Positions 15,766 through 24,851 of a stretch of 64,000 nucleotides of DNA are shown here, piece after piece (position 1 is the first letter of the stretch; every line of letters begins with the position of its first letter). Made by a program: the position numbers and the translations under genes. The DNA is from Aliiglaciecola lipolytica E3 (lineage in GTDB: Bacteria > Pseudomonadota > Gammaproteobacteria > Enterobacterales > Alteromonadaceae). The stretch spans positions 62,001 through 126,000 of the forward strand of contig NZ_BAEN01000022.1 of assembly GCF_000314975.1 (NCBI RefSeq), given 5' to 3'. Below the pieces are notes generated by a model. It saw nothing but the letters and a program-made list of their open reading frames with translations. It was not told where the DNA came from and searched no databases.

Positions 15766-16695
15766 TTAAAAAGTATAGTTCACCCCTAGGCTAGCAACAT
15801 TTTGTTGGTAAGTTAGGGACTCGATTTGCGATTGATAATCGCCATGTTCAAACTCGGTTTTAACCGACAAACCTTCAAGTAGAGTCACCTCCCAATTGAC
15901 CTGCAATACTTTTCTATTTTCATCCCGTTCTATTTCATTCGTTCCCTGAAGTCCAGTCACTTGCACGGTATCATAGTCTTTTTTTAAATATCGCCAACTC
16001 AACCCAACTTTAGAATCAAGACCAAATACATTGAATTTATGTGTGACTTTACTGTTTATCCCGGCAGCCCAATAATCAAACTGATTATCTTGTGCATTTT
16101 CTTTTTCGGTGCTTAATCCCAACATCAACATGGTTTGTGCACCATTTACAAAATGAAACAGATCCGCTGATGCACCTACACCTCGAGCATCACGTTCAGT
16201 TAAGTTAGTAAACGACTTGTCTTTGCTTTTAACACTGGTTCTTAAAAAAGTATTAGGTTGAAGAAATTTACCTAGATACACACTCACTTGTTGAAAGTCT
16301 AAGAAAGTGTCACCAGCTAACCTAGCATTTGCAGCGTCAAAACGCATACCTAGTTCAATTTGGCTAAACTTATAACTCGCATCGGCATTCAATTGATGTA
16401 AGGCTAAATCATATTGCGAATATTGATTATAATTTTGTTGAGAATAACTATAGCCGCTAGATAATTTGGCTTGTTGATTGATATTCCACTGCCCCTGGAT
16501 AGTACCTTTCAATTGTTGTCCGCTATCACTTTGTTTAGACACATCGTCTAGCTCATCTACACTTAATGCAGAATTGTGCACGACGCCTGCACCTAACTCT
16601 CCGCTAAATACAAATTCTGATTGATTGTCGGCCCAAACCAGCGCGCTAGAAGTACAAGCCAAAACACACGTAATATTACAAATTAATAATTTCAT
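15766..16695 (-). CDS. Outer-membrane beta-barrel protein, putative
   Basis: I start it at ATG 16695 (MKLLICNITCVLACTSSALVW), which follows GGTGG; the frame opens 12 bases earlier. A signal peptide of about 22 residues is followed by amphipathic strands with alternating polar and hydrophobic residues (for example AKLSSGYSYSQQNYNQYSQY and LSVKTEFEHGDY). The C-terminus is aromatic (VASLGVNYTF, terminal Phe), the classic BAM signal of outer-membrane barrels. About 310 residues suggest 12-14 strands. It resembles the surface lipoprotein-assembly or DUF560-like barrels in character, but I do not recognise the family. It follows the acidic secreted protein gene on the same strand. Confidence 0.7.
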   Translation of the reverse strand: MKLLICNITCVLACTSSALVWADNQSEFVFSGELGAGVVHNSALSVDELDDVSKQSDSGQQLKGTIQGQWNINQQAKLSSGYSYSQQNYNQYSQYDLALHQLNADASYKFSQIELGMRFDAANARLAGDTFLDFQQVSVYLGKFLQPNTFLRTSVKSKDKSFTNLTERDARGVGASADLFHFVNGAQTMLMLGLSTEKENAQDNQFDYWAAGINSKVTHKFNVFGLDSKVGLSWRYLKKDYDTVQVTGLQGTNEIERDENRKVLQVNWEVTLLEGLSVKTEFEHGDYQSQIESLTYQQNVASLGVNYTF

Positions 16696-16774
16696 ATTGA
16701 CCACCAATAGTGCTGAAAATAAATACCTAAAAAGCGCTGACAGAGTGTCAGCGCTATCGGGATAAGTAGACAGA

Positions 16775-17578
16775 TTACAGACCTAAGTCTAAATCACCGG
16801 TAATGCTGTTAACGACTTCAGAGGTAGTCGCAGAGGCTAATTCACCATTGATTTGATCTGCTACTACAGTATCAATTTGGCTATTGAGAGTTTGTGAAAT
16901 CGCGCTTTGAGTATTACTCGTAATTGAATCTGCAATAGTTGTGTTTACGGATTGTTGGATGACTTGTGATGCCTGAGAGGCCACATTTAACGCAGTATCT
17001 TGCTCTATGCTTGAAGTGATGTTGTTGGCAAGCTCAGAAGCACTATTTACATCAAGTGCGCTGTCTACAGCCGAATCAGATAGCAAATCGTTGGCGTCTA
17101 ACAGTTGTGTTGATTCGCTTGCATCAATGCTATCAGCAGATTCCACTTCTGAACCACTAAGTAGATTGGTTTGGGTAACGGTTGTCAGAGTATTCGTCAC
17201 AGCTAATGAACCCGTATTGGCGACATTAGCGCCTACGCCATCAACTGTCCCAGATAATGAACTAGTCACATCTGACATTGAGTTAGTCGCTAGGTCCTGA
17301 CTTTGCTCTTCACCTTCCGTGATTGTTGACTCAGTTTGAGATTGTTCAGACGTTGTGTCCGTGTTTACTTGTGCATCAGTGTTGCTCTGTGCCGAAAAAT
17401 CGCTACTTGCAGAAGCGTCGACAGTTCCTTCGTCTGCATTAACTTGTTGTGATACTTGGTTTTGATTGGATAACTGAATGTCTTGGCTTACTTGTACACT
17501 GGCCGCAAGAGCAGCACTACTAACCTGAGCCATACCAGCGATTACCATTATGTTTACAATTTTATTTAGCTTAGTCAT
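16775..17578 (-). CDS. Secreted acidic low-complexity Ser/Gln/Asp-rich protein
   Basis: A 267-residue exported protein that I cannot assign to a family. The N-terminus is a signal peptide (KIVNIMVIAGMAQVSSAALA, cleavage near residue 26). The mature chain is highly acidic and built almost only from Ser, Thr, Gln, Asn, Asp, Val, Ala and Leu, with no Cys or Trp and almost no basic residues. It first has a QxxQ-rich stretch, then amphipathic helical segments with repeated SAVDSALDVNSASEL-like heptads. This composition suits a secreted filament, matrix or barrel-exported surface protein. It follows a strong GGAAT-N16-CGTTA promoter and precedes an outer-membrane barrel gene (80-base gap). Confidence 0.75.
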   Translation of the reverse strand: MTKLNKIVNIMVIAGMAQVSSAALAASVQVSQDIQLSNQNQVSQQVNADEGTVDASASSDFSAQSNTDAQVNTDTTSEQSQTESTITEGEEQSQDLATNSMSDVTSSLSGTVDGVGANVANTGSLAVTNTLTTVTQTNLLSGSEVESADSIDASESTQLLDANDLLSDSAVDSALDVNSASELANNITSSIEQDTALNVASQASQVIQQSVNTTIADSITSNTQSAISQTLNSQIDTVVADQINGELASATTSEVVNSITGDLDLGL

Positions 17579-17614
17579 CTTCGTTTCCTCATGTTTATTG
17601 AAATGACACTTGGA

Positions 17615-17641
17615 TAACGAATGGAAAATGAATTTATTCCA
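17615..17641 (-). promoter_or_regulatory. Putative ECF promoter of the acidic-protein/barrel unit (GGAAT-N16-CGTTA)
   Basis: On the minus strand TGGAATAAA (ending 17641) and CATTCGTTA are separated exactly as in the sigma operon promoter, ending 37 bases before the ATG at 17578. This links the secreted acidic protein and outer-membrane barrel to the ECF sigma factor at 13799-14290. Confidence 0.7.
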
Positions 17642-17682
17642 TAAAAACTAAATAAATTATTAAAATTTAATCATAATGCTAC

Positions 17683-18567
17683 TTACAGATGTTCTAAACC
17701 GACTAATATTCCGACACCAATTAACGCGATTAATGACCAGATTGTGGTTCTCCCACTTACCTTTTCACCTAATACTTTAGCGACAACTAAAGACAGAATC
17801 ACGCTCATTGCGAACAGCGTTTGCACCACCGCAGCTTTAGTGTAGGTAAATGCCACCATTTGCAAATATAACGCAGCAAATGTGCCTATAACCGTTGCTC
17901 CGACAAAAAATAACCAAGTTCGTTTAGCGTTGTTGGAAGTAGGAAGCCATTTTTGTTTGGTTAGTAGCATCAAAATAACAATAATAACTAAACCACCGAT
18001 TAAGCGAATCTGACTAGCATTAAACGCATCTATTCCAGTTGAAGTAAGCATGTCTCGACTAATAACTGCACCGACAGCTTGGCACAATGCCGCTAAACCT
18101 GCATAGACATAACCGCTCAATTCAAACTTATCGAAGCTAGAGCGTTTTTGGATTTTAATAATCATATCCACTGAAAACAGCACAAGCGCGATTCCGCACC
18201 ACTGTTGCCAAGTCAACCACTCTGCTATCCAAGCCATGGCTAATAAAGCGGTAAAAATGGGTGCGAGGGTTTCTGCAATCAAAATTGATTGGCTATCACC
18301 AATTTTATTCAGGGCCTGAAAAAAGAAAGTATCGCCTAAACCAATACCTATTACACCGCTGAATAACAGCCATAACATGGTATTAGTTGAAACTGAGACT
18401 TGGGGAACAAAAAACTCAGTGATAACCAACAAAATGCCAATTGCAGCTAAACCTTTCCACAAATTTAGCGCCAATGGCGAAAAGTTACTGCCTAAAATTC
18501 GAAACATACGAGCCGCAATAGCCCAGCACAAAGCTGTGCTAAGAGCAGCTATCTCACCTATCATCAT
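17683..18567 (-). CDS. EamA/DMT-family transporter
   Basis: A 294-residue inner-membrane protein with ten predicted helices in two EamA repeats (about 5-135 and 150-290). The first has the motif SGVIGIGLGDTFFFQALNKI. The second ends each repeat with ATVIGTFAALYLQMVAFTYT and SLVVAKVLGEKVSGRT. Members of the drug/metabolite transporter superfamily export amino acids, nucleotides or other small metabolites; the substrate cannot be read from the sequence. It appears monocistronic between the acidic-protein unit and the nSTAND gene. No binding-site residue is obviously missing. Confidence 0.9.
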   Translation of the reverse strand: MMIGEIAALSTALCWAIAARMFRILGSNFSPLALNLWKGLAAIGILLVITEFFVPQVSVSTNTMLWLLFSGVIGIGLGDTFFFQALNKIGDSQSILIAETLAPIFTALLAMAWIAEWLTWQQWCGIALVLFSVDMIIKIQKRSSFDKFELSGYVYAGLAALCQAVGAVISRDMLTSTGIDAFNASQIRLIGGLVIIVILMLLTKQKWLPTSNNAKRTWLFFVGATVIGTFAALYLQMVAFTYTKAAVVQTLFAMSVILSLVVAKVLGEKVSGRTTIWSLIALIGVGILVGLEHL

Positions 18568-18605
18568 TATTGGAATCTTTTAATACTGAATAAACTTAAA
18601 ATTAA

Positions 18606-21470
18606 TTAGGGTTGTGACGTGAATTCCCGAATTTGTTTGCGAACCGAATCACGTAATCGTTCAAGATCCTTATTTAACCACATTTCTTGGGGAACTTGCT
18701 CCCATAATCCTTGTAGTTTTTCAATTTGATCTTGAAAACTGTAATATTCCAGCGCGGCAATAAGTACTTTTGGTTTTAAAAGCTTATCACTTTCTACAAA
18801 TTCAAAATTTATTTGGTTACGGTTAAGGTTAGCTAAACGAACTTTCCATTTAGTCGCTTCGCCTTGTGATGCATTAATAATAATCTGACTAGCGGATTGA
18901 AATGCATTTTGATCGCCTTGCTGATTGTAAAGTCTTGCCAACCAATATTGACGCTCATAAAACGCATCTTCCCAGTGCGCCATTAATTCACTTCTCACTT
19001 CGCCAACTTGCTGATAGCTAGCCTCAAACAATTCTTTAGCTTGTTCTTGATTACCCAATAGCATCGCAATTTGTGCCAAACCAGCATCACTAAACGCACT
19101 TAAATATTGCCATTGAAGATCTTCATTTTGGGCACTCAACCCTGAACTACTGGCAACCTTAAGGTCCTGTAGGGCTGATTCCGCTTGTTTATATTGACCG
19201 ACTAACAGGTGGGCGTTAGCTAACTTCCACAGAGCATAGGCTGCGGCCATCTGATTGGCTTCTTTGTTTTCTTTTTTATTGATGAGCACGCGCAATCGTT
19301 GTTCACCTTTATGCATTTCTAATGACTCAGCGATTTTTAGTTCCGAAAAATATTTATTTGCTAACCAGGTATAAGCATCTGCCGCTTCCACCAAGTCAGT
19401 AATCTCCGCAACTGATTTACCTTTTTCCGCAAACTTCACAGCCTCAAAGTAATTTTGCATTGCACTTTCGAGTTGCCCTCTTTGTGCTGCTATTTTTGCC
19501 AAATTAGCGTACGCACGGGATAGCTCGACTTTGGCAACAGGACTATCAGGCTGCAATTCGACTAAATCAAATGCGTTGGCCTGATAAAACAAAAAGTATT
19601 GTTCGGCTTTTTGTTCATCGCCTGCACGCAGATGAGTCATCGCTATCCAGTAGTTGGCATGCGCCAATTCTAAAACATAGGTAAATCCATTGGGATGAAT
19701 CTCGACCAATTCATTATCTAGCTCAAGAGTTTTATTGAACGCATCTAATGCGCCTTTGAATTCTCTATTTTCTAAATACACTTTACCGATTTTAAAAAAT
19801 GTTTGGCTGCGGCTTAACTTTGAGGCTGTTGAGTCATCTTTAGGTCCGACCGAGCTTAAATATTCCAATGAACGCTCTGAGCTTTCCTGTACCAAGTCTA
19901 AGCGTCCAATACTTTCTAATTGGGCACCTTCTTCAATTAAAAACTCTATTAAATCATGGCTCTCCGCTAATTTGGCCTCAGCCACTTTCTGGCCTACTTT
20001 TGCGTCATAAGCGTTCTTTATCATGAAACCAAATAGCATCATTAACACAACAACACAGCCAAAAATTACCCGATACTTTAAACTGTCCCGTTTATTCGAT
20101 GCATTAATCATGGATTTTAATGTATTGCTAATCGTGCCGCCGTGCTTGAGCACCATTTTGCCTTCGTCTAACGGTTTACCGGGGGACAACAAATAAGCTG
20201 AAGGTCTAGTTGCACTTTTCCACTCTGCAGCCTGCGCTTCAAGTTTGTTTTTAACGGCAAGTAGTTTTTGATGATTTTCTAAGGTTTCACTTAGTCTTGG
20301 CCAGTTAGCAAATAAACAATCATGACTTAAACTAATGTATTGATTACCGTCGACGCCAGTTTTTGTTTGCATGATGCCAATGTTTTCAAAAGCATCGATC
20401 AGTTCTTTTGCGCGATTGCTCTTGAACAAATCGCTAGACTTGACCCACAAACGTTCGTAATTCCCTTGATCTGTTAAAACAGCAAGGCGATTAACTATTC
20501 GATTAAAATGCTTTTTGGTAGAGCGGTCTAAAGAATCATAAGTTTGCTCGGTGATTTTTGCTATCGCGCGCTCAAGTCCCCCTAAATTACGATAAGTAGA
20601 AAAGTTTATACGGCCAGTTTGTGATCGATTTTGGTATAAGTGCCACATCACAAACTGCATCAATGGCAAGCTCTCTGGAAACTCAAACGCACGCTGAGCG
20701 ATATATTCATCGAGGCTGGGCGTGTCACCATTTGCTTGCTCAAAATCGAGCTGATTAGTGATTTTCGGATTTACCATTTTCTTAAGTTGACTTAAAGAAG
20801 GAGGTAACACATCCATTTGACCGCCATTTTGCTTCAATCTAAGCAATGCCGGGTAGTCTGAAAGACTTTGGTAAAAATCGCTTCGCAGAGTTGCGATAAC
20901 AAAGATTCCACATTGCACGACAATTCCAGCAAGAATATCAGTGAAATATCTTCGTTCGGTATACCCTAAGCTTTCAGTGAGAAACAAACTTTCAAGCTCA
21001 GCAATACCAATCGCTAATTTTTGTTCTTGCGGCCAAAATTCCATTCTTTGCTTTATCATCAATAGAAATTTGTCGGGCTGTTGTTTGCACATCTTTACGA
21101 CGGAATTAACTTCCTGATTAGATATGATTTTACCGCCTGATATTTCCGAGATGGCTAAAATAAGCGAAGTAAAAGGATCAATACACAGATTGCAAGATGA
21201 AATAACACTAAAACGAAAAGATGTGTTTTGATCGGGAAAGGAAAGCTGATTTAATTTAGGTAAAATGCCTGCTTGCAATAAACTAGACTTACCAGCACCG
21301 CTTTTTCCCAATAAGAGTAAAAAAGGTTGTGCAGCGTTGGCTTTATTTTGAAGCTTAGAAAGTGCATTTTCAATAACATCTTCTCTTCCTTGAAAGTTCG
21401 CAGCATGTTCTGTTTCAAACGCATACAACCCGACAAAAGGGTTATCAATTTTTCGGTAACTTGATTCCAA
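18606..21470 (-). CDS. nSTAND1-like NTPase with membrane helix and TPR tail
   Basis: A 954-residue signalling NTPase of the STAND class. The start NPFVGLYAFETEHAANFQGR and the Walker A LLLGKSGAGKSSLLQAGILP (about 52-71) are hallmarks of nSTAND1. The block FVIATLRSDFYQSLSDYPAL (about 190-210) corresponds to the sensor region. A winged-helix-like segment and LSHDCLFANWPRL follow. One membrane helix lies at about 467-488 (VIFGCVVVLMMLFGFMI). The remaining 450 residues form helical TPR-like repeats (for example FFKIGKVYLENREFKGALDA). It is probably a membrane-bound switch that senses a ligand via TPRs; STAND proteins include antiphage and regulated-death systems, but no effector domain is visible here. 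Single gene, 236 bases after the DUF5916 gene. Confidence 0.82.
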   Translation of the reverse strand: MESSYRKIDNPFVGLYAFETEHAANFQGREDVIENALSKLQNKANAAQPFLLLLGKSGAGKSSLLQAGILPKLNQLSFPDQNTSFRFSVISSCNLCIDPFTSLILAISEISGGKIISNQEVNSVVKMCKQQPDKFLLMIKQRMEFWPQEQKLAIGIAELESLFLTESLGYTERRYFTDILAGIVVQCGIFVIATLRSDFYQSLSDYPALLRLKQNGGQMDVLPPSLSQLKKMVNPKITNQLDFEQANGDTPSLDEYIAQRAFEFPESLPLMQFVMWHLYQNRSQTGRINFSTYRNLGGLERAIAKITEQTYDSLDRSTKKHFNRIVNRLAVLTDQGNYERLWVKSSDLFKSNRAKELIDAFENIGIMQTKTGVDGNQYISLSHDCLFANWPRLSETLENHQKLLAVKNKLEAQAAEWKSATRPSAYLLSPGKPLDEGKMVLKHGGTISNTLKSMINASNKRDSLKYRVIFGCVVVLMMLFGFMIKNAYDAKVGQKVAEAKLAESHDLIEFLIEEGAQLESIGRLDLVQESSERSLEYLSSVGPKDDSTASKLSRSQTFFKIGKVYLENREFKGALDAFNKTLELDNELVEIHPNGFTYVLELAHANYWIAMTHLRAGDEQKAEQYFLFYQANAFDLVELQPDSPVAKVELSRAYANLAKIAAQRGQLESAMQNYFEAVKFAEKGKSVAEITDLVEAADAYTWLANKYFSELKIAESLEMHKGEQRLRVLINKKENKEANQMAAAYALWKLANAHLLVGQYKQAESALQDLKVASSSGLSAQNEDLQWQYLSAFSDAGLAQIAMLLGNQEQAKELFEASYQQVGEVRSELMAHWEDAFYERQYWLARLYNQQGDQNAFQSASQIIINASQGEATKWKVRLANLNRNQINFEFVESDKLLKPKVLIAALEYYSFQDQIEKLQGLWEQVPQEMWLNKDLERLRDSVRKQIREFTSQP

Positions 21471-21706
21471 AATCCACTTCCTAATTTAGCAAAATTTTGC
21501 AGCTTCATGCTTCGCTAAAACTCACTTTATGGCAAAACCATAAGTTCCTTTTACCCCTTGTGGATAATGTTGCCGAACGTGCCGATTCTTCTAGCCCTAG
21601 GCAAAAAGTATTTTCATCCACTAAAAAACAATAAGTTATCATCTATTGTTAATTTTCGCATTATTAAATTGTACTAAAAACCTGCAAATATTAATTACAA
21701 AAAATA

Positions 21707-24031
21707 TTAATTCAGCCAAGCATAACTAAATTTCAAGAATATCGATTGTTCTGAAACGGTGCGCGCTTGAACGTTGTCATTTTGTATTGAATTGTCTGAA
21801 TAACCTATAAATAACTTGGTCAATGGATTCAACTTATACGAATATAAAAGTTGCGTACTTAGCCCACGTTCTACACTTAAAATGTCATTGGTATTAACCG
21901 TATAATTATCTAGGTTTCTCTCGATATCAGAGTACAAAAAAATTAAACGAATAAATTGTCGTTGATTAAATTGATAAGTCAGGCGCGCATCGGTTAAGTT
22001 TGCGGTAAATAGTTTGCTTCCCTGCACGTCTAGTGTTCGGTAGGTGTGTCGCACATTAAATTGCAAATGCTTGCCTATGCTAAGGTTCATTCTAGGGCGT
22101 AAATTTAGCTGCTTACCAAGTCGGTTATTAGTAAAATCAATTTGATCACCATACTGACCATAAAAACTAAAATAAAGTGCAGAAGAAGGCCGCATATCAA
22201 AATATAGACTTGCGGAATCCTCTTGAAACAGGGTGGTGTTATTTTCAATTTGTAAACGGCTGCTATCTTGTCTCAAGCCAACCCTTTCGCGCGTTTGCAG
22301 GGTAAACTCCATATAGGTTTGGTATCGAGCACGAATACTGGCATGAATTTCCGCCTCTTTTTCTAGCAACTCACCTGCTTGGCTGTGGGTTGTATCCCAA
22401 TCTCCAAAAACAGCAATCCGATTCCACCAGCTATTTTCGTTAAACCAGCGATATTCTCCACCAACAACGGTTTTAGTGACATCAATTGCTCTTTCAAATC
22501 CTAAATCTGCTCTAAAGTCTCGACTGTTACGAATATGATCCGCTCTGACACTCCAGTCTCGTTGGTTGTGGCGATAGTTAAGTTTAAATGCATTACCTCT
22601 AAACGCGTTTTTGTTACTTAACCTTATTTGCGCTTCATCACTAAACTTATCGGACAGTCCAAAAGGATATTGGGTTTCTGAACTAACTAGTTGCACTCTA
22701 AACGTATCTTGTTCGGTTATTTGATATTTGGTGTCTAGTGCAACAACATAATTATGATAACTATCCGACTCACGCGCAGTTGAGACCACGCCAAATGATA
22801 TTGTTGGTGAGTAATCGAAACGATAGCGCAAGGCTAAATTGTTGGATTTTTCAGACAGTTCAGCCACATCAGACCCCAAATTTCCAGGAACCAGAAAAGT
22901 CGTCGTTTGATCATCTGCCATAAATAATCCTAAAGAATGTTTATCCACTCTTCCGGTCACTTTCAGTCCATAGTCCGGTGCATTGATGTTGCGAGTATGT
23001 ACCAAATTAAAATTACTACTAAAGTAATCGATATTTTCTAAAAAGAACGGGCGTCTTTCGCCAAAAAACAATGCATTTGTATTGTTGATACTTAGCTGCG
23101 CGATATCTGACTCTACCTGTGAAAAATCTGGATTCAGGGTAGCCTGTAAAGAAACCTCTGGGGTGACTCCCCAAGTTAAATCTAAGCCTATTTCTTGATT
23201 ATTAAAATCATTCCATTGATTCGATTCAGTCAGTTCTCGTTCTCGACTTTTACTTGCTACAACCGTGGGTATAACAGCAAAATTTCGTCCTTGGCTGGCT
23301 GCTTTAAAACCACTCACGTCACCCAATTGGCAAAGCGAGCATGCGTTATTACGATTGGTAGGAATGTTTGAAATTCTTAATCTTTCATCGCGGGGATAGA
23401 AACGCACAAACTCCGCTCCCCAAATTTTATTTTCTGTTCCTTCCCTGAAGTTTAATATTCGTAGAGGAATGGCCATCTCAACTTGATATCCCGTTTCTGT
23501 TATTTGTCCAACCGCATCCCAGACTCCATTCCAACTGTCACTTTCTCTGCCGGTCATTTCATTTTGGATTGAATCAGCTTGCACTCCCAGTGGATTAGAA
23601 AAAAACTGATACGCCAAACGGCTATCATTAAAGGTATCAAGCTTCAACCCGACTAAATCATCACTCCAAATTTTGTCCCGATCACGATAGTAAGCGCGAA
23701 TATTCTGAGGATTAGGGTCATGGGCAATAAAGCCGATGTATAAAGTTCTATCATCCTCAAATACACGCACTTCGGTCGTGACCGGAGGAGCTGTGTTTTC
23801 ATGAGGCCGGGTAATATAATTTAGACTAAAAACTTTTGCTGATTGCCATTGGCTTTCATTTAGTGCGCCATCTAAAACGATTGCTCCTTTCACATTTGGA
23901 ATAATGATAGGTGTCGGTTTTGGGGCGATGCCCGGAGGAGGGATTTGAGCAATGCACACAGCGATTAGACGGATCTGTAAAAAGCTAACGTAAAAAATGC
24001 GTTTACATAACCTACCCAAACAAATCTGCAA
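21707..24031 (-). CDS. DUF5916 outer-membrane protein with CBM9-like N-terminal domain
   Basis: A 774-residue exported protein. The N-terminal hydrophobic stretch (IFYVSFLQIRLIAVCIAQ) acts as signal peptide. Residues about 45-215 form a carbohydrate-binding family-9-like beta-sandwich (VLDGALNESQWQSAKVF, then RVFEDDRTLYIGFIAHDP). The remaining 550 residues are DUF5916, a predicted large outer-membrane barrel (WGVTPEVSLQATLNPDFSQV, then SDIAQLSINNTNALFFGERR). The protein ends in an aromatic strand, LKFSYAWLN. Such proteins are common in Alteromonadales and Bacteroidota and are suspected to handle glycans or peptides, with no proven function. No ATG fits; the frame opens at TTG 24031 behind AAGGTGA. 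Confidence 0.83.
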   Translation of the reverse strand: MQICLGRLCKRIFYVSFLQIRLIAVCIAQIPPPGIAPKPTPIIIPNVKGAIVLDGALNESQWQSAKVFSLNYITRPHENTAPPVTTEVRVFEDDRTLYIGFIAHDPNPQNIRAYYRDRDKIWSDDLVGLKLDTFNDSRLAYQFFSNPLGVQADSIQNEMTGRESDSWNGVWDAVGQITETGYQVEMAIPLRILNFREGTENKIWGAEFVRFYPRDERLRISNIPTNRNNACSLCQLGDVSGFKAASQGRNFAVIPTVVASKSRERELTESNQWNDFNNQEIGLDLTWGVTPEVSLQATLNPDFSQVESDIAQLSINNTNALFFGERRPFFLENIDYFSSNFNLVHTRNINAPDYGLKVTGRVDKHSLGLFMADDQTTTFLVPGNLGSDVAELSEKSNNLALRYRFDYSPTISFGVVSTARESDSYHNYVVALDTKYQITEQDTFRVQLVSSETQYPFGLSDKFSDEAQIRLSNKNAFRGNAFKLNYRHNQRDWSVRADHIRNSRDFRADLGFERAIDVTKTVVGGEYRWFNENSWWNRIAVFGDWDTTHSQAGELLEKEAEIHASIRARYQTYMEFTLQTRERVGLRQDSSRLQIENNTTLFQEDSASLYFDMRPSSALYFSFYGQYGDQIDFTNNRLGKQLNLRPRMNLSIGKHLQFNVRHTYRTLDVQGSKLFTANLTDARLTYQFNQRQFIRLIFLYSDIERNLDNYTVNTNDILSVERGLSTQLLYSYKLNPLTKLFIGYSDNSIQNDNVQARTVSEQSIFLKFSYAWLN

Positions 24032-24125
24032 CGGAAGTCACCTTAATTTAATCTTAGCAAAGTTCCTTTTAGGACCCATTGAGAATAGAGCACTGTCAAT
24101 AATCTAGCAATTAAACAATTATTTT

Positions 24126-24152
24126 AACCCTGTTCTCCGTTTAGCTGCGTTT
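24126..24152 (+). promoter_or_regulatory. Possible ECF-type promoter of the TonB-sigma operon
   Basis: AACCC (24126-24130) and CGTTT (24148-24152) lie 17 bases apart and end 35 bases before the ATG at 24188. This resembles the layout found upstream of the two other ECF operons in the window. Single instance with degenerate boxes, so weak. Confidence 0.3.
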
Positions 24153-24187
24153 AGTCATTAACAAAACCATAAAAAGAGGTAAGGACT

Positions 24188-24823
24188 ATGCAAAATGTTA
24201 TGATACAGCCAGCTCAAAACGACTTTCATAAAATTGGAACCTCCATCATTTTAGCGGCTTTAATGACCTTTGCTTTATTTGTCATGATGCAAAAGCTGAT
24301 TGCTCAGGATAGCGATTATATCGCGCCGCCTGAAACTGGAGTGTTTATTGATCCGGTGTTTAACAGCCAAGATAGTAAAACAATTGAACAAACAAAAATA
24401 AAACCGATTGTGCCGCCACCCGCAATGCCAAAAACAATCCAACCTAAAATTGAATTTGAACCCAATGATTCTGATGTTATCTCAAATTTCACAGTGAAAG
24501 TGCCCACCCAGGAAATTGTTAAAGAGAATCAATTTTTAGCCATTGAGGATGCGGAAACCACGCCTATGATCCGAATTTCGCCTAAGTATCCCGTGCATGC
24601 AGCCCGTGATGGCATTCAAGGTTGGGTAAAGCTAAAATTTAGTATTGATGTAAGCGGTGCGGTAAAAGATATTGAAGTCATCGATGCGCAACCCAAACGG
24701 ACTTTTGATCGAGAGGCACGTAAGGCACTTAAAAAATGGAAATACAAACCTCAAATTGTGGATGGAAAACCAGTGGAAAAAACAGGTTTAGAAGTTGTGT
24801 TAGACTTCAAATTAGATACCTAA
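24188..24823 (+). CDS. TonB-family energy transducer
   Basis: Inner-membrane protein that couples the proton-motive force to outer-membrane TonB-dependent receptors. Of its 211 residues, about 20-41 form the membrane anchor (IILAALMTFALFVMMQKLI). A Pro-rich periplasmic spacer follows (IKPIVPPPAMPKTIQPK). The TonB C-terminal domain covers about 128-210, with the signature SPKYPVHAARDGIQGWVKLK and FDREARKALKKWKYKP. It is located 28 bases upstream of an ECF sigma factor, an unusual operon partner. No ExbB/ExbD is nearby, so it must use an ExbBD encoded elsewhere. Confidence 0.93.
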   Translation: MQNVMIQPAQNDFHKIGTSIILAALMTFALFVMMQKLIAQDSDYIAPPETGVFIDPVFNSQDSKTIEQTKIKPIVPPPAMPKTIQPKIEFEPNDSDVISNFTVKVPTQEIVKENQFLAIEDAETTPMIRISPKYPVHAARDGIQGWVKLKFSIDVSGAVKDIEVIDAQPKRTFDREARKALKKWKYKPQIVDGKPVEKTGLEVVLDFKLDT

Positions 24824-24851
24824 ACTATTTCACTGTTAAAAAGGACGTTTA

